A stretch of 64,000 bases of DNA from Mycolicibacterium cosmeticum (GTDB taxonomy: Bacteria > Actinomycetota > Actinomycetes > Mycobacteriales > Mycobacteriaceae), in the NCBI RefSeq assembly GCF_000613185.1, contig NZ_CCBB010000001.1, forward strand, positions 2,232,001 to 2,296,000, written 5' to 3'. The position numbers were made by a program, and so were the translations under genes. The notes below the pieces were generated by a model. It was not told the origin of the DNA and did no database searches. It worked only from the letters and a program-made list of their open reading frames with translations. Positions 16,983 through 25,685 of this stretch are shown one piece after another (positions within the stretch are counted from its first letter, which is position 1; the number at the start of each line of letters is the position of its first letter).

Positions 16983-18080
16983 ATGGACTTCACCCCTACT
17001 GAGGCCTCGACGGATCTGGGCGGCCTCGTCCGCACCATCACCGAGTCGGTGTGCACCCCCGAGCACCAGCGCACGCTGGACGGGCTGGAGCAGCGCTTCG
17101 ACCGCGGTCTGTGGGGCAAGCTGACCGATGCCGACGTACTGTCCACCACCGCACCGGAATCCGTCGGCGGTGGCGGGTTCGGCGTGCTCGAGCAGACCGC
17201 CGTACTGACCGCGCTGGGCCGCCAACTGGCGGCGGTGCCGTACCTGGAATCCGCCGTGCTGGCCGCAGGTGCACTGGCCAAATTCGGCTCCGAAGCGCTG
17301 CAACAGGATTGGGCCGTACCCGCGGTCAACGGCGCCAAGATCGTCACGGTGGCGCTCGACGGGGAGATGGGCGAGGGCCCGGTGCAGGCTCAGGACGCCG
17401 ACGGCGGTTTCCGCCTGACCGGCACCCGGACCCAGGTGTCCTACGGTCCGGTGGCCGACGCATTCCTGGTGCCGGCCGAGACTCCCTCCGGCGTTCAGGT
17501 TTTCCTCATCACGGCGGGTGATCCCGGCGTCGCGGTGAGCGCACTGGACACCACCGGCCACGGCAGCGTCGGGCACGTGGAGTTCGGCGGCACCACCGTC
17601 GACGCCGCCCGCGTCGTCGGGGGCCAGGAGGTACTCGACTGGCTCACGCTGCATACCGCCCTGGGCCGCACCGCCTTCCAGCTGGGCGTGCTGGAGCGGG
17701 CGCTGGAGCTCACGGCCCTCTACGCCCGCGAGCGTGAGCAGTTCGACCGGCCGATCGGCAGCTTCCAGGCGGTGTCCGCACGGTTGGCCGACAACTACAT
17801 CGACGTGAAGGCGCTGCGCTCGACCCTCACCCAGGCCGCCTGGCGGCTCTCCGAGGATCTCCCCGCGGATATCGACGTGGCCAGCGCCGCGTTCTGGGCG
17901 GCCGATGCCGGGCACCGCGTCGCGCACACCACGGTGCACGTGCACGGCGGTGTGGGCATCGACATGGACCACCCGATCCACCGCTATTTCCTGGCCGCCA
18001 AGCAGACCGAGTTCGCGCTCGGCGGGGCCACCGGGCAGCTGCTGCGCATCGGGCGCGAGCTGGCCGACACCCCGGTCTGA
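16983..18080 (+). CDS. fadE27: Acyl-CoA dehydrogenase FadE27 (ChsE5), partner of FadE26
   Basis: 365 residues. Divergent acyl-CoA dehydrogenase with a reduced middle domain and the C-terminal helical bundle (REREQFDRPIGSFQAV, then HVHGGVGIDMDHPIHRYF). It is the second chain of the heteromeric side-chain dehydrogenase, needed for FAD binding rather than carrying a full active site of its own. Start fixed by AGAGGAG ahead of the ATG. Confidence 0.92.
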   Translation: MDFTPTEASTDLGGLVRTITESVCTPEHQRTLDGLEQRFDRGLWGKLTDADVLSTTAPESVGGGGFGVLEQTAVLTALGRQLAAVPYLESAVLAAGALAKFGSEALQQDWAVPAVNGAKIVTVALDGEMGEGPVQAQDADGGFRLTGTRTQVSYGPVADAFLVPAETPSGVQVFLITAGDPGVAVSALDTTGHGSVGHVEFGGTTVDAARVVGGQEVLDWLTLHTALGRTAFQLGVLERALELTALYAREREQFDRPIGSFQAVSARLADNYIDVKALRSTLTQAAWRLSEDLPADIDVASAAFWAADAGHRVAHTTVHVHGGVGIDMDHPIHRYFLAAKQTEFALGGATGQLLRIGRELADTPV

Positions 18081-18081
18081 C

Positions 18082-19602
18082 GTGACGAACACCGGCCCGA
18101 CCGTCGGCGCCCTGCTGGCGCCGTTGGCCGGCGTCACCGACCGCGGCGTGCACTACGGCGACGAGTTCACCAGCTGGCAAGACCACATCGCGGCGGGGGC
18201 GACGTTGGCGTCCGCCTTGCGGGCCCGGCTCGACCCGGACCGGCCCCCGCATGTCGGTGTCCTGCTGGGCAATACGCCGTTCTTCTCCACCGTGCTGGTC
18301 GCTGCGGGGATGTCCGGCCTGGTGCCGGTGGGCCTGAACCCGACCCGCCGCGGCGCGGCGCTGGTGCGCGATATCGAACGTGCGGACTGTCAGTTCGTGC
18401 TCGCCGACTCGGGCGCGGAGGTGCCGGCCGGTGTGCAGCACATCGACGTCGAATCCCCCCGGTGGGCGGCCGAACTGGCCGGCCATAACGGCGCCGCGGT
18501 GGCCTTCGCCGAACGCTCCCCCGACGACCTGTTCATGCTGATCTTCACCTCCGGCACCAGCGGCGAACCCAAGGCTGTCCGGGTCACCCACGACAAGGTG
18601 GCCTTCCCCGGCCGGATGCTGGCCGAACGGTTCGGCCTCGGGCCGGCCGACACCTGCTACCTGGCCATGCCGCTGTTCCACTCCAACGCCATCATGGCGG
18701 GCTGGGCCGTCGCCGTCGCCGCGGGTGCCTCGATCGCGTTGCGGCGCAAGTTCTCCGCCTCACAGTTCATCCCGGACGTGCGCCGTTACGGTGCCACCTA
18801 CGCCAACTACGTCGGTAAACCGCTGTCCTACATCCTGGCCACGCCACCGCGGCCCGATGATGCGGACAACCCGCTGAAGTTCCTCTACGGCAACGAGGGC
18901 GCCGCGCGGGATCTGGTCCGCTTCGCCGACCGGTTCGGTGTGCGGGTGGTCGACGGGTTCGGTTCGACCGAAGGCGGTGTGGCGATCGCGCGCACCCCGG
19001 ACACCCCGGACGGATCGCTGGGCCCGCTGACCGACGAGGTGGCCATCGTGGACGTGCAGACCGGGCTACCGTGCCCGCCCGGCGTGGTGGGCGAGATCGT
19101 CAACCCGACCGGACCCGGATGGTTCCGCGGCTACTACAACGCCCCCGAGGCCGAGGCCGAACGCATGGCCGGCGGGGTGTACCACACCGGTGACCTGGCC
19201 TACCGGGACGAGGCGGGTTTCGTCTATTTCGCCGGGCGCCTCGGTGACTGGATGCGGGTGGACGGCGAGAACCTCGGCACCGCGCCGATCGAGCGGATCC
19301 TGCTGCGGCATCCCGGTATCGCGGAGGCGGCGGTCTATCCCATCCCCGACCCGGCGGTGGGCGACCGCGTGATGGCCGCCGTGGTACCGGCGCCCGGCGC
19401 GTCGTTCGACACCGCCGAGTTCGTCGCCTTCCTCGGCGCGCAGCCCGACCTCGGCCCCAAGCAGTGGCCGTCGTTCGTCCGGGTCAGCACCACGCTGCCC
19501 CGCACCGAGACGTTCAAGGTGCTCAAGCGTGAACTGTCGGCCGAGGCGACCGACTGCGCGGATCCGGTGCACGCCATCGAACGTCCGACCGTGCGCCGTT
19601 AG
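18082..19602 (+). CDS. fadD17: Acyl-CoA ligase FadD17
   Basis: 506 residues, AMP-forming acyl-CoA synthetase. The P-loop-like motif FTSGTSGEPK is at 155-164; the FGSTEGG adenine motif and the YHTGDLAYRDEAGFVYFAGR hinge follow. FadD17 activates shortened steroid side-chain acids (established for the M. tuberculosis enzyme). The GTG start lies one base after the fadE27 stop, so it is coupled to fadE26-fadE27. An in-frame SDR-like tail follows its stop codon. Confidence 0.9.
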   Translation: MTNTGPTVGALLAPLAGVTDRGVHYGDEFTSWQDHIAAGATLASALRARLDPDRPPHVGVLLGNTPFFSTVLVAAGMSGLVPVGLNPTRRGAALVRDIERADCQFVLADSGAEVPAGVQHIDVESPRWAAELAGHNGAAVAFAERSPDDLFMLIFTSGTSGEPKAVRVTHDKVAFPGRMLAERFGLGPADTCYLAMPLFHSNAIMAGWAVAVAAGASIALRRKFSASQFIPDVRRYGATYANYVGKPLSYILATPPRPDDADNPLKFLYGNEGAARDLVRFADRFGVRVVDGFGSTEGGVAIARTPDTPDGSLGPLTDEVAIVDVQTGLPCPPGVVGEIVNPTGPGWFRGYYNAPEAEAERMAGGVYHTGDLAYRDEAGFVYFAGRLGDWMRVDGENLGTAPIERILLRHPGIAEAAVYPIPDPAVGDRVMAAVVPAPGASFDTAEFVAFLGAQPDLGPKQWPSFVRVSTTLPRTETFKVLKRELSAEATDCADPVHAIERPTVRR

Positions 19603-19797
19603 AGCGCTGCCATCGACCCGACCGGCGAAATGGCGGGCGCGGCGATATTCCTGGCATCGAATTCGTCGGTTTATATGACGGGCCCGACCATTAATGGCGA
19701 CGGCGGAACGCCCACCGGGACCGGGCTGATCAGGGCAAATCATCGTATGAGAATTTGCCCTTCGGGGACACGTTTTACCGCCCGCGAATTGGAGTAG
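19603..19797 (+). pseudogene. Remnant of an SDR C terminus after fadD17
   Basis: Translation in the frame directly after the fadD17 TAG reads EMAGAAIFLASNSSVYMTGP then TINGDGGTPTG, stopping at TAG 19795-19797. This is the C-terminal signature of classical SDR enzymes (EExAGAxxFLASDxSxxxTGxxxxVDGG). There is no N-terminal domain, start codon or ribosome site, so it is a decayed fragment. Local base composition is lower in G+C than the flanks. It may be left from a deletion that removed genes between fadD17 and the lipoprotein gene. Confidence 0.68.
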
Positions 19798-19805
19798 TTC
19801 TACTC
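19792..19805. promoter_or_regulatory. Inverted repeat upstream of the lipoprotein gene
   Basis: GAGTAG-TT-CTACTC, a perfect 6+2+6 inverted repeat, 107 bp before the lipoprotein ATG. It could be an operator. The rest of 19798-19911 shows only weak promoter-like sequence. Confidence 0.4.
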
Positions 19806-19911
19806 AGCACGGTGAACGCGCGGCTGGGCTACGCTTCCGATCGGAATGCACAACGGTGACCTTTGCCGTAATTGCATTGGAAAGAACTTTGACCCGCAAG
19901 GAGCTTATGTC

Positions 19912-20631
19912 ATGAGAGCATCTGCGCTCACCGGCCTGGCGGCCGCGGCCACCGCCCTCGCCGTCGTCCTGTCGGGCTGCGGCTCGGATACCAAGACCGC
20001 GACCAGCAGCAGCGAGAAGACCACCGCGTCGTCCTCGGAGAAGACCTCGACCAGCAAGTCGGCCACCAGTAAACCGAAAGTGGCCCCGCGCGACGAGGAT
20101 GCGGCCGGTCCGCACGAGACGATCGCGAGCTACATCAAGGAGAACGACATCCAGGAGGCGCAGGTCAGGCGCGGCGATCCGGGATCGCCGACGATCGATC
20201 TGCCGGTGCCGGAGGGCTGGGACACCGCCGGCGCCGACACCCCGGAGTGGGCCTACGGCGCCATCGTCTACACCGGCCCGGAGGCCGCCGAGTACACCCC
20301 GAGCATCGTCGCGATCGTGTCGAAGCTGACCGGCAACGTCGACCCGCAGAAGATCCTCGACCTGGCACCGGGCGAGCTGCAGAACCTGTCCGGCTACGAA
20401 CCGCTGAACGAGGGGGCCACGAGCACGCTGGGCGAGTACCCGGCCTTCCAGCTGGGCGGCACCTGGGTTCAGGACGGCCAGAAGAAGATCGTCGCGCAGA
20501 AGACCGTGGTGATCCCGGGCAGCGACGGCCTGTATGTGTTGCAGCTCAACGCCGACGGCCTCGAGGACCAGATGGATATCGTGAGCGCGGCGACCGATGT
20601 CATCGACTCCGGAACGACCATCACGCCCTGA
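19912..20631 (+). CDS. LpqN/LpqT-family lipoprotein
   Basis: 239 residues. Signal peptide with lipobox VLSGC (Cys at residue 23), a Ser/Thr/Lys-rich linker (about 25-60), and a globular domain of the mycobacterial LpqN type (IDLPVPEGWD near 100, then AIVYTGPEA, GTWVQDGQKKIVAQKTVV). LpqN proteins sit in the envelope and have been linked to lipid and protein-partner binding. ATG at 19912 follows AAGGAG at 8 bp. It is monocistronic: a strong hairpin follows. No KstR box is visible. Confidence 0.82.
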   Translation: MRASALTGLAAAATALAVVLSGCGSDTKTATSSSEKTTASSSEKTSTSKSATSKPKVAPRDEDAAGPHETIASYIKENDIQEAQVRRGDPGSPTIDLPVPEGWDTAGADTPEWAYGAIVYTGPEAAEYTPSIVAIVSKLTGNVDPQKILDLAPGELQNLSGYEPLNEGATSTLGEYPAFQLGGTWVQDGQKKIVAQKTVVIPGSDGLYVLQLNADGLEDQMDIVSAATDVIDSGTTITP

Positions 20632-20640
20632 CGTGACCGC

Positions 20641-20680
20641 CGAAGATGCCTCCACGGGTGCGCCCGTGGAGGCATCTTCG
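20641..20680 (+). terminator. Strong hairpin terminator after the lipoprotein gene
   Basis: A perfect 18-bp stem (20641-20658 with 20663-20680) and a 4-base loop TGCG begin 9 bases after the stop. The following sequence TGTCTTCGG is only weakly T-rich, common for mycobacterial terminators. Confidence 0.8.
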
Positions 20681-20736
20681 TGTCTTCGGCGAATAAATCC
20701 GACGAGCGCTCTTTGCGTGACCGCCGGTACCGAGTA

Positions 20737-20769
20737 GGTTAGCCGTAACCGCTAGTTACTCACCAGTAA
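20737..20769. promoter_or_regulatory. Two adjacent inverted repeats upstream of the GabD2-like gene
   Basis: GGTTA-GCCG-TAACC (20737-20750) is followed after 5 bp by TTACT-CACC-AGTAA (20756-20769). Both have 5-bp arms and 4-bp spacers, and they end 13 bp before the ATG, overlapping the expected promoter/leader. They look like a tandem operator for an unidentified repressor. Confidence 0.5.
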
Positions 20770-20782
20770 GGGAGGGTCGGCC

Positions 20783-22336
20783 ATGCCCGCTCCATCAGCC
20801 GCCGACTTCGCACGACTGCGCAAGCTGGTCGCCATCGCCGACATCGACGCGCGCCCGTCCAAGCCGATCGAGGAGGTGTTCACCGGCCGCGAACTGACCA
20901 CCATCCCGGTCGGCACCGCCGACGACGTGACCGCCGCATTCGCCAAAGCCCGCGCCGCACAGCGAGAATGGGCCGCCCGGCCGGTCACCGAGCGGTCCGC
21001 GATCATCGAACGGTTCCGCGATCTGGTGATCACCAACCGCGACTTCCTGATGGACGTCGCGCAGGCCGAGACCGGTAAGGCCCGCTCGGCCGCGCAGGAG
21101 GAGATCGTCGACATGATCCTCAACGCGCGGTACTACGCGCGGGAGGCGGTCAAGCTGCTGGGCACCAAGCGGGTGCAGGGCCTGCTGCCGGGGATCGTCA
21201 AGACCGTGGTCAACCACCATCCCAAGGGCGTGATCGGGGTGATCTCGCCGTGGAACTACCCGATGGCGCTGTCCATCTCGGATTCCATCCCCGCCCTGCT
21301 GGCCGGCAACGCCGTCGTGGTGAAACCCGACAGCCAGACCCCGTACTGCACGCTGGCCAATGCCGAGTTGCTGTACCAGGCGGGCCTGCCGCGTGAGCTG
21401 TTCGCGGTGGTGCCCGGCCCCGGCTCGGTGGTCGGCACCGCGATCGTGCAGAACTGCGACTACCTGATGTTCACCGGATCGACGTCCACCGGCCGGAGCC
21501 TGGCCGAGCAGTGCGGCAGCCGGCTGATCGGCTTCTCCGCCGAATTGGGCGGCAAGAACCCGATGATCGTGACCGCGGGCGCCAACCTGGACGTGGCGGC
21601 CAAGGCCGCCACCCGGGCCTGCTTCTCCAACGCCGGCCAGCTGTGCATCTCGATCGAGCGGATCTACGTCGAGCGGGCGGTCGCCGACGAGTTCGCCGCC
21701 AAGTTCGCCAAGCAGGTCAAGGCGATGAAGTTGGCCGCGACCTACGACTTCAACGCCGATATGGGCAGCCTGATCTCCGAGGATCAGATCAAGACGGTAT
21801 CCGGGCACGTCGACGACGCAAAGGCCAAGGGCGCCAAGGTGATCGCCGGCGGCAACGCCCGCCCCGATATCGGCCCGCTGTTCTACGAGCCGACGGTGCT
21901 CACCGACGTCACCGACGAGATGGAATGCGGCCGCAACGAGACGTTCGGCCCGCTGGTGTCGATCTACCCCGTCGATTCGGTCGACGAGGCGATCGCCAAG
22001 GCCAACGACACCGAATACGGTCTCAACGCCAGCGTGTGGGCCGGCACCAAAGCCGAGGGCGAGGCGATCGCGGCCCGGCTGCAGGCCGGCACCGTCAACG
22101 TCGACGAGGGTTACGCGCTGGCCTTCGGCAGCACGGCCGCGCCGATGGGCGGCATGAAGGCCTCCGGTGTCGGACGCCGGCACGGTGCCGACGGTATCCT
22201 CAAGTACACGGAATCCCAGACGGTGTCCACCGCGCGGGTGCTCAATCTCGATCCGCCGCTGGGCATTCCGTCGGCCTGGTGGCAGAAGGCGCTGACCCCG
22301 ATGATCCAAGCGGTGCAGAAGCTCCCCGGCCGGTGA
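20783..22336 (+). CDS. gabD2: Succinic semialdehyde dehydrogenase, GabD2-like
   Basis: 517 residues, aldehyde dehydrogenase family. The catalytic Glu is in ELGGKNP (Glu254) and the nucleophile Cys in AGQLCIS (Cys288). It has the WNYP and KPDSQTPY motifs and the NVDEGYAL(A/W)FGS region typical of mycobacterial NADP-dependent GabD2. It oxidises succinic semialdehyde to succinate in the cytosol. ATG follows GGGAGGG. It is translationally coupled to the DUF664 gene. It has no obvious cholesterol role and no KstR box, so it is probably an insert in the locus. Confidence 0.85.
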   Translation: MPAPSAADFARLRKLVAIADIDARPSKPIEEVFTGRELTTIPVGTADDVTAAFAKARAAQREWAARPVTERSAIIERFRDLVITNRDFLMDVAQAETGKARSAAQEEIVDMILNARYYAREAVKLLGTKRVQGLLPGIVKTVVNHHPKGVIGVISPWNYPMALSISDSIPALLAGNAVVVKPDSQTPYCTLANAELLYQAGLPRELFAVVPGPGSVVGTAIVQNCDYLMFTGSTSTGRSLAEQCGSRLIGFSAELGGKNPMIVTAGANLDVAAKAATRACFSNAGQLCISIERIYVERAVADEFAAKFAKQVKAMKLAATYDFNADMGSLISEDQIKTVSGHVDDAKAKGAKVIAGGNARPDIGPLFYEPTVLTDVTDEMECGRNETFGPLVSIYPVDSVDEAIAKANDTEYGLNASVWAGTKAEGEAIAARLQAGTVNVDEGYALAFGSTAAPMGGMKASGVGRRHGADGILKYTESQTVSTARVLNLDPPLGIPSAWWQKALTPMIQAVQKLPGR

Positions 22337-22842
22337 GCGATACCGAACGGACCAGACCTCCGCTGGACGCGGACGAACGCACCAACCTCGAGGGGTGGCT
22401 CGACTTCTATCGCGGCACCCTGGCCGAGAAATGCTCCGGCCTGACCGACGATCAGTTACGCACGGCCAGTGCCGGACCGTCGACCCTGACGTTGATGGGG
22501 TTGGTGCAGCACGAGGCCGAGGTGGAGCGCAACTGGTTCCGTCGGGTACTGCTGGGCGAGGATGTGCCGCCGATCTACGGCGAACGCTCCCCCGACGGAC
22601 ATTCCGGTGGCTTCGACGTCGCGCCCGACACCTCGTTCGCGGCGGTGTTGCGCACCTGGCAGGACGAGATCGCCATCGCCAAGGCCAACTGTGCCGGCCG
22701 CGCGCTCGACGACACCAGCCCCTTCATGGGTGCGGCGGTGACGCTGCGCTGGATTTACACCCACCTGATCGCCGAGTACGCCCGTCATTGCGGGCATGCC
22801 GACCTGATCAGGGAGCGGATCGACGGGGCCAGGGGCGTCTGA
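22333..22842 (+). CDS. DinB/DUF664-family protein, probable mycothiol-dependent enzyme
   Basis: 169 residues. The pattern of a four-helix DinB-fold protein is clear: LEGWLDFYRGTLAEKCSGL, then LVQHEAEVERNWF, and YTHLIAEYARHCGHADLIRE with His residues placed to bind one metal. DUF664 members are related to mycothiol-dependent maleylpyruvate isomerase and thiol transferases. GTG start overlaps the preceding stop by four bases, so it is co-translated with the aldehyde dehydrogenase and may use a mycothiol adduct linked to it (inference). Confidence 0.75.
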   Translation: MSDTERTRPPLDADERTNLEGWLDFYRGTLAEKCSGLTDDQLRTASAGPSTLTLMGLVQHEAEVERNWFRRVLLGEDVPPIYGERSPDGHSGGFDVAPDTSFAAVLRTWQDEIAIAKANCAGRALDDTSPFMGAAVTLRWIYTHLIAEYARHCGHADLIRERIDGARGV

Positions 22843-22845
22843 GCG

Positions 22846-23967
22846 CTACCCGCCGGCGATGCCGTCGAGGCGCTTGGTGGCCTGCTCGAACCCGGCCACC
22901 AGCTCGGCGATGATGTCGGCGACTGGACGGATCTCGTTCATCCGGCCCACGATCTGACCGACGGGCATGGACACCGTGTCCGGATTGTCCGACTCGTTCA
23001 TCCGCTGGTGCGCCTCGCTGACGAGGATGTTCTGCAGCGGCATGGGCAGCGGCTCCGGCGCGTCCGGGGCGTCCCAGGCCTCGGTCCACTTGGTCTTCAG
23101 CAGCCGGGCCGGCTTGCCGGTGTAGATCTTGCGGCGCACGGTGTCGGCGGTGGTGGCGCGCAGCAGCGCCTCCTGGATGGTGGACGTGCCGCCGGGCTCC
23201 CGGTGCCCGAGGTCGTACTCGGCGGAGGTCAGGAAGGCCGAGCCCATCCACACGCCGGAGGCGCCCAGCGCCAGCGCGGCGGCCACCTGCCTGCCGGTGC
23301 CGATCCCGCCGGCGGCCAGCACCGGTGCCTTCCCGTCCAGCGCGTCGACGATTTCCGGCCACAGGACAACCGAACCGATCTCGCCGGTGTGTCCGCCCGC
23401 CTCATGCCCCTGCGCGACGACGATGTCCACGCCGTTCTCCACGTGGCGCAGCGCGTGTTTGGCGCTACCGGCCAGCGCGGCCACCGGGACGCCGGCGGCG
23501 TGTGCCTGCTCGATGACATCCACCGGTGGGGAGCCCAGCGCGTTGGCGATCAGCTTGATCGGGTGCTTGAGGGCCACGTCCACGTGGCTGCGGGCCACCG
23601 AGTGCAACCAGCCCAGCACACCCTCGTTGCGCTCCTCGTCCTCGGGGAGCGGCGGAACACCAAGATCGGCAAGGGTTTTCGCGACGAAGTCGCGGTGACT
23701 CTGCGGGATCAGCTTGTTGATGTCGACGGCGCTGCCCTCGGTGGGGATCTTGGCGGGCATCACCACGTCCACCCCGTACGGCTTGCCGTCGGTGTTGGCG
23801 TCCATCCACTGCAGGACTTCTTCGAGGTCGTCGGCGTCGTTGAACCGCACGCAGCCCAGCACGCCGAGGCCGCCGGCCTTGCTGACCGCGGCGGCCACCT
23901 TCTCCGACGGGGTGAAGACGAAGATCGGGTATTCGATCCCGAACCTGTCGCAGAGTTCTGTGTGCAT
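22846..23967 (-). CDS. Nitronate monooxygenase / IpdC-like flavin oxidoreductase
   Basis: 373 residues, TIM-barrel FMN enzyme of the 2-nitropropane dioxygenase family. Signatures: IEYPIFVFTPS, GLGVLGCVRF, QGHEAGGHTGE with the active-site His, and PVLAAGGIGTGRQVAAALALGASGVWMGSAFL. The start ATG at 23967 overlaps the fadD19 stop by one base, so it is the second gene of the fadD19 operon. A homologous fold (IpdC) acts on steroid-ring CoA intermediates, so a role in sterol metabolism is more likely than nitroalkane detoxification (inference). Confidence 0.82.
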   Translation of the reverse strand: MHTELCDRFGIEYPIFVFTPSEKVAAAVSKAGGLGVLGCVRFNDADDLEEVLQWMDANTDGKPYGVDVVMPAKIPTEGSAVDINKLIPQSHRDFVAKTLADLGVPPLPEDEERNEGVLGWLHSVARSHVDVALKHPIKLIANALGSPPVDVIEQAHAAGVPVAALAGSAKHALRHVENGVDIVVAQGHEAGGHTGEIGSVVLWPEIVDALDGKAPVLAAGGIGTGRQVAAALALGASGVWMGSAFLTSAEYDLGHREPGGTSTIQEALLRATTADTVRRKIYTGKPARLLKTKWTEAWDAPDAPEPLPMPLQNILVSEAHQRMNESDNPDTVSMPVGQIVGRMNEIRPVADIIAELVAGFEQATKRLDGIAGG

Positions 23968-25616
23968 TACTTGGCTCCTACATGCTTGGCGTGCACCTCG
24001 TCGGCCGGGCGCTCTTCGGTGACGTCCTTGGCCCAGCGGTAGTCGGGCTTGCCGGCCGGTGACCGCTTCACCTCGTCGACCAGCCAAAGGCTGCGCGGCA
24101 CTTTGTATCCCGCGATCTCGGTGCGTACGAACGCGTCGAGATCGGCCAGCGTCGGCCGGGTGCCCTCGCGGGGCTGAACGACGGCGGCCACGTGGTTGCC
24201 GAAGCGCTCGTCGGGCACGCCCACCACCAGCGCGTCGAACACGTCGGGATGGCCCTTGAGCGCGGCCTCCACCTCTTCGGGGTAGATCTTCTCGCCGCCA
24301 CTGTTGATCGACACCGAGCCGCGGCCCAGCATGGTCACGCTGCCGTCGGCCTCGACCGTGGCGTAGTCGCCGGGGATCGCGTAGCGGACACCGTTGATGG
24401 TCTTGAAGGTTTCAGCTGTCTTGACCGGATCCTTGAAGTAGCCCACCGGGATGTGGCCGCGCTTGGCGATGATGCCGCGCACGCCGGATCCGGGCACCAC
24501 CTCGTTGCCGTCCTCGTCGAGCACCACCGTGTTCTTGTCGATGGTCACCCGCGGGCCGCCGGTGTGCGACTGCCCCTTGGCCACCACGCTGGTGCCGCCG
24601 AAGCCGGTCTCCGAGGAACCGATCGAATCGGTGATGACCCTGTTGGGCAGCAGCTCGAGGAATTTCTCCTTGAGACTGGTGGAGAACAGGGCGGCGGTGC
24701 TGGCCAGCAGGAACAGGCTGGACAGGTCGAACTGGTTGCCGTTGTCCTGATGCGCCAGAAGTGAATCCAGCAACGGCCGGGCCATCGCGTCACCGGTGAA
24801 GAACAGCAGGTTGACCTTGTGGTCGTGGATGGCCTGCCAGACCTCGTCGGCGTTGAACTCCGGGACCAACAGCACGGTGCCGCCGGAGAACAGCGCCATC
24901 CAGGTGGCCGACTGGGTGGCGCCGTGGATCATCGGCGGGATCGGGTAGCGCACCATCGGCCCGTTGGCCGCGGCCTGCCGGGACAGGTCGTACTCGTCGG
25001 CCAGCGGTTCACCGGTGGCGAAGTCGGTGCCGCCCAGCAGCACCCGGTAGATGTCCTCGTGCCGCCACATGACGCCCTTGGGGAATCCGGTGGTGCCGCC
25101 GGTGTACAGCAGGTAGATGTCGTCCTCGCTGCGCGGCCCGAAGTCGCGCTCGGCGGAGTGCGGCGCGATGGCGGAGTAGAACTCCACGCCGCCGTACCGC
25201 TGGTAATCGTCGTCGCTTCCGTCCTCGACCACCAGGACCGTCTTGACGTTCGGCGTCTCCGGCAGCACATTGGCCACCCGGTCGGCGTAGCGGCGCTCGT
25301 GCACCAGCGCCACCATGTCCGAATTGTCGAACAGGTACTTCAGTTCGCCCTCGACATAGCGGAAGTTGACGTTGACCAGGATGGCACCGGCCTTGACGAT
25401 GCCCAGCATCGCGATGACGATCTCGATGCGATTGCGGCAGTACAGGCCGACCTTGTCGTCCTTCTGGATGCCTTGGGCCTGGAGGTAGTGGGCGAACCGG
25501 TTCGCCTTCTCCTCCAACTCGGCGTAGGTGAGCTTTTCGTCGCCGCTGATGAGGGCGACACGGTCTGGCACAGCGTCGATGGCGTGCTCGGCGAGATCGG
25601 CGATATTCAGGGCCAC
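23967..25616 (-). CDS. fadD19: Steroid side-chain acyl-CoA ligase FadD19
   Basis: 549 residues, near-identical in length to the recalled M. tuberculosis enzyme. AMP-binding motif YTGGTTGFPKG at 171-181; SIGSSETGFGG; hinge GRGSVSINSGGEKIYPEEVE; catalytic Lys region RSPAGKPDYRW. It activates 3-oxo-cholest-4-en-26-oate and is needed for C24-branched sterols. GTG start at 25616 sits 12 bp from a KstR box, too close for a normal leader upstream, so the transcript may be leaderless or nearly so. Confidence 0.95.
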   Translation of the reverse strand: MALNIADLAEHAIDAVPDRVALISGDEKLTYAELEEKANRFAHYLQAQGIQKDDKVGLYCRNRIEIVIAMLGIVKAGAILVNVNFRYVEGELKYLFDNSDMVALVHERRYADRVANVLPETPNVKTVLVVEDGSDDDYQRYGGVEFYSAIAPHSAERDFGPRSEDDIYLLYTGGTTGFPKGVMWRHEDIYRVLLGGTDFATGEPLADEYDLSRQAAANGPMVRYPIPPMIHGATQSATWMALFSGGTVLLVPEFNADEVWQAIHDHKVNLLFFTGDAMARPLLDSLLAHQDNGNQFDLSSLFLLASTAALFSTSLKEKFLELLPNRVITDSIGSSETGFGGTSVVAKGQSHTGGPRVTIDKNTVVLDEDGNEVVPGSGVRGIIAKRGHIPVGYFKDPVKTAETFKTINGVRYAIPGDYATVEADGSVTMLGRGSVSINSGGEKIYPEEVEAALKGHPDVFDALVVGVPDERFGNHVAAVVQPREGTRPTLADLDAFVRTEIAGYKVPRSLWLVDEVKRSPAGKPDYRWAKDVTEERPADEVHAKHVGAK

Positions 25617-25627
25617 GGAACCTAAAC

Positions 25628-25641
25628 TAGAACGTGTTACA
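25628..25641. promoter_or_regulatory. KstR box between fadD19 and echA19
   Basis: TAGAACGTGTTACA, identical to the box at 15688-15701. It lies 12 bp from the fadD19 start and 45 bp from the echA19 start in a 69-bp divergent gap, so it should repress both directions. Confidence 0.9.
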
Positions 25642-25685
25642 TTTCGAGACAAGTCTGGGTCGAGATTGCAGAGAGGCTGACACCC

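Noticed and set aside
20795..22309. A 504-codon open frame antisense to the aldehyde dehydrogenase gene
   Set aside because: It is the usual high-GC mirror frame: Arg/Gly/His-rich, no family motifs, and no ribosome site, while the plus strand has a complete catalytic aldehyde dehydrogenase.
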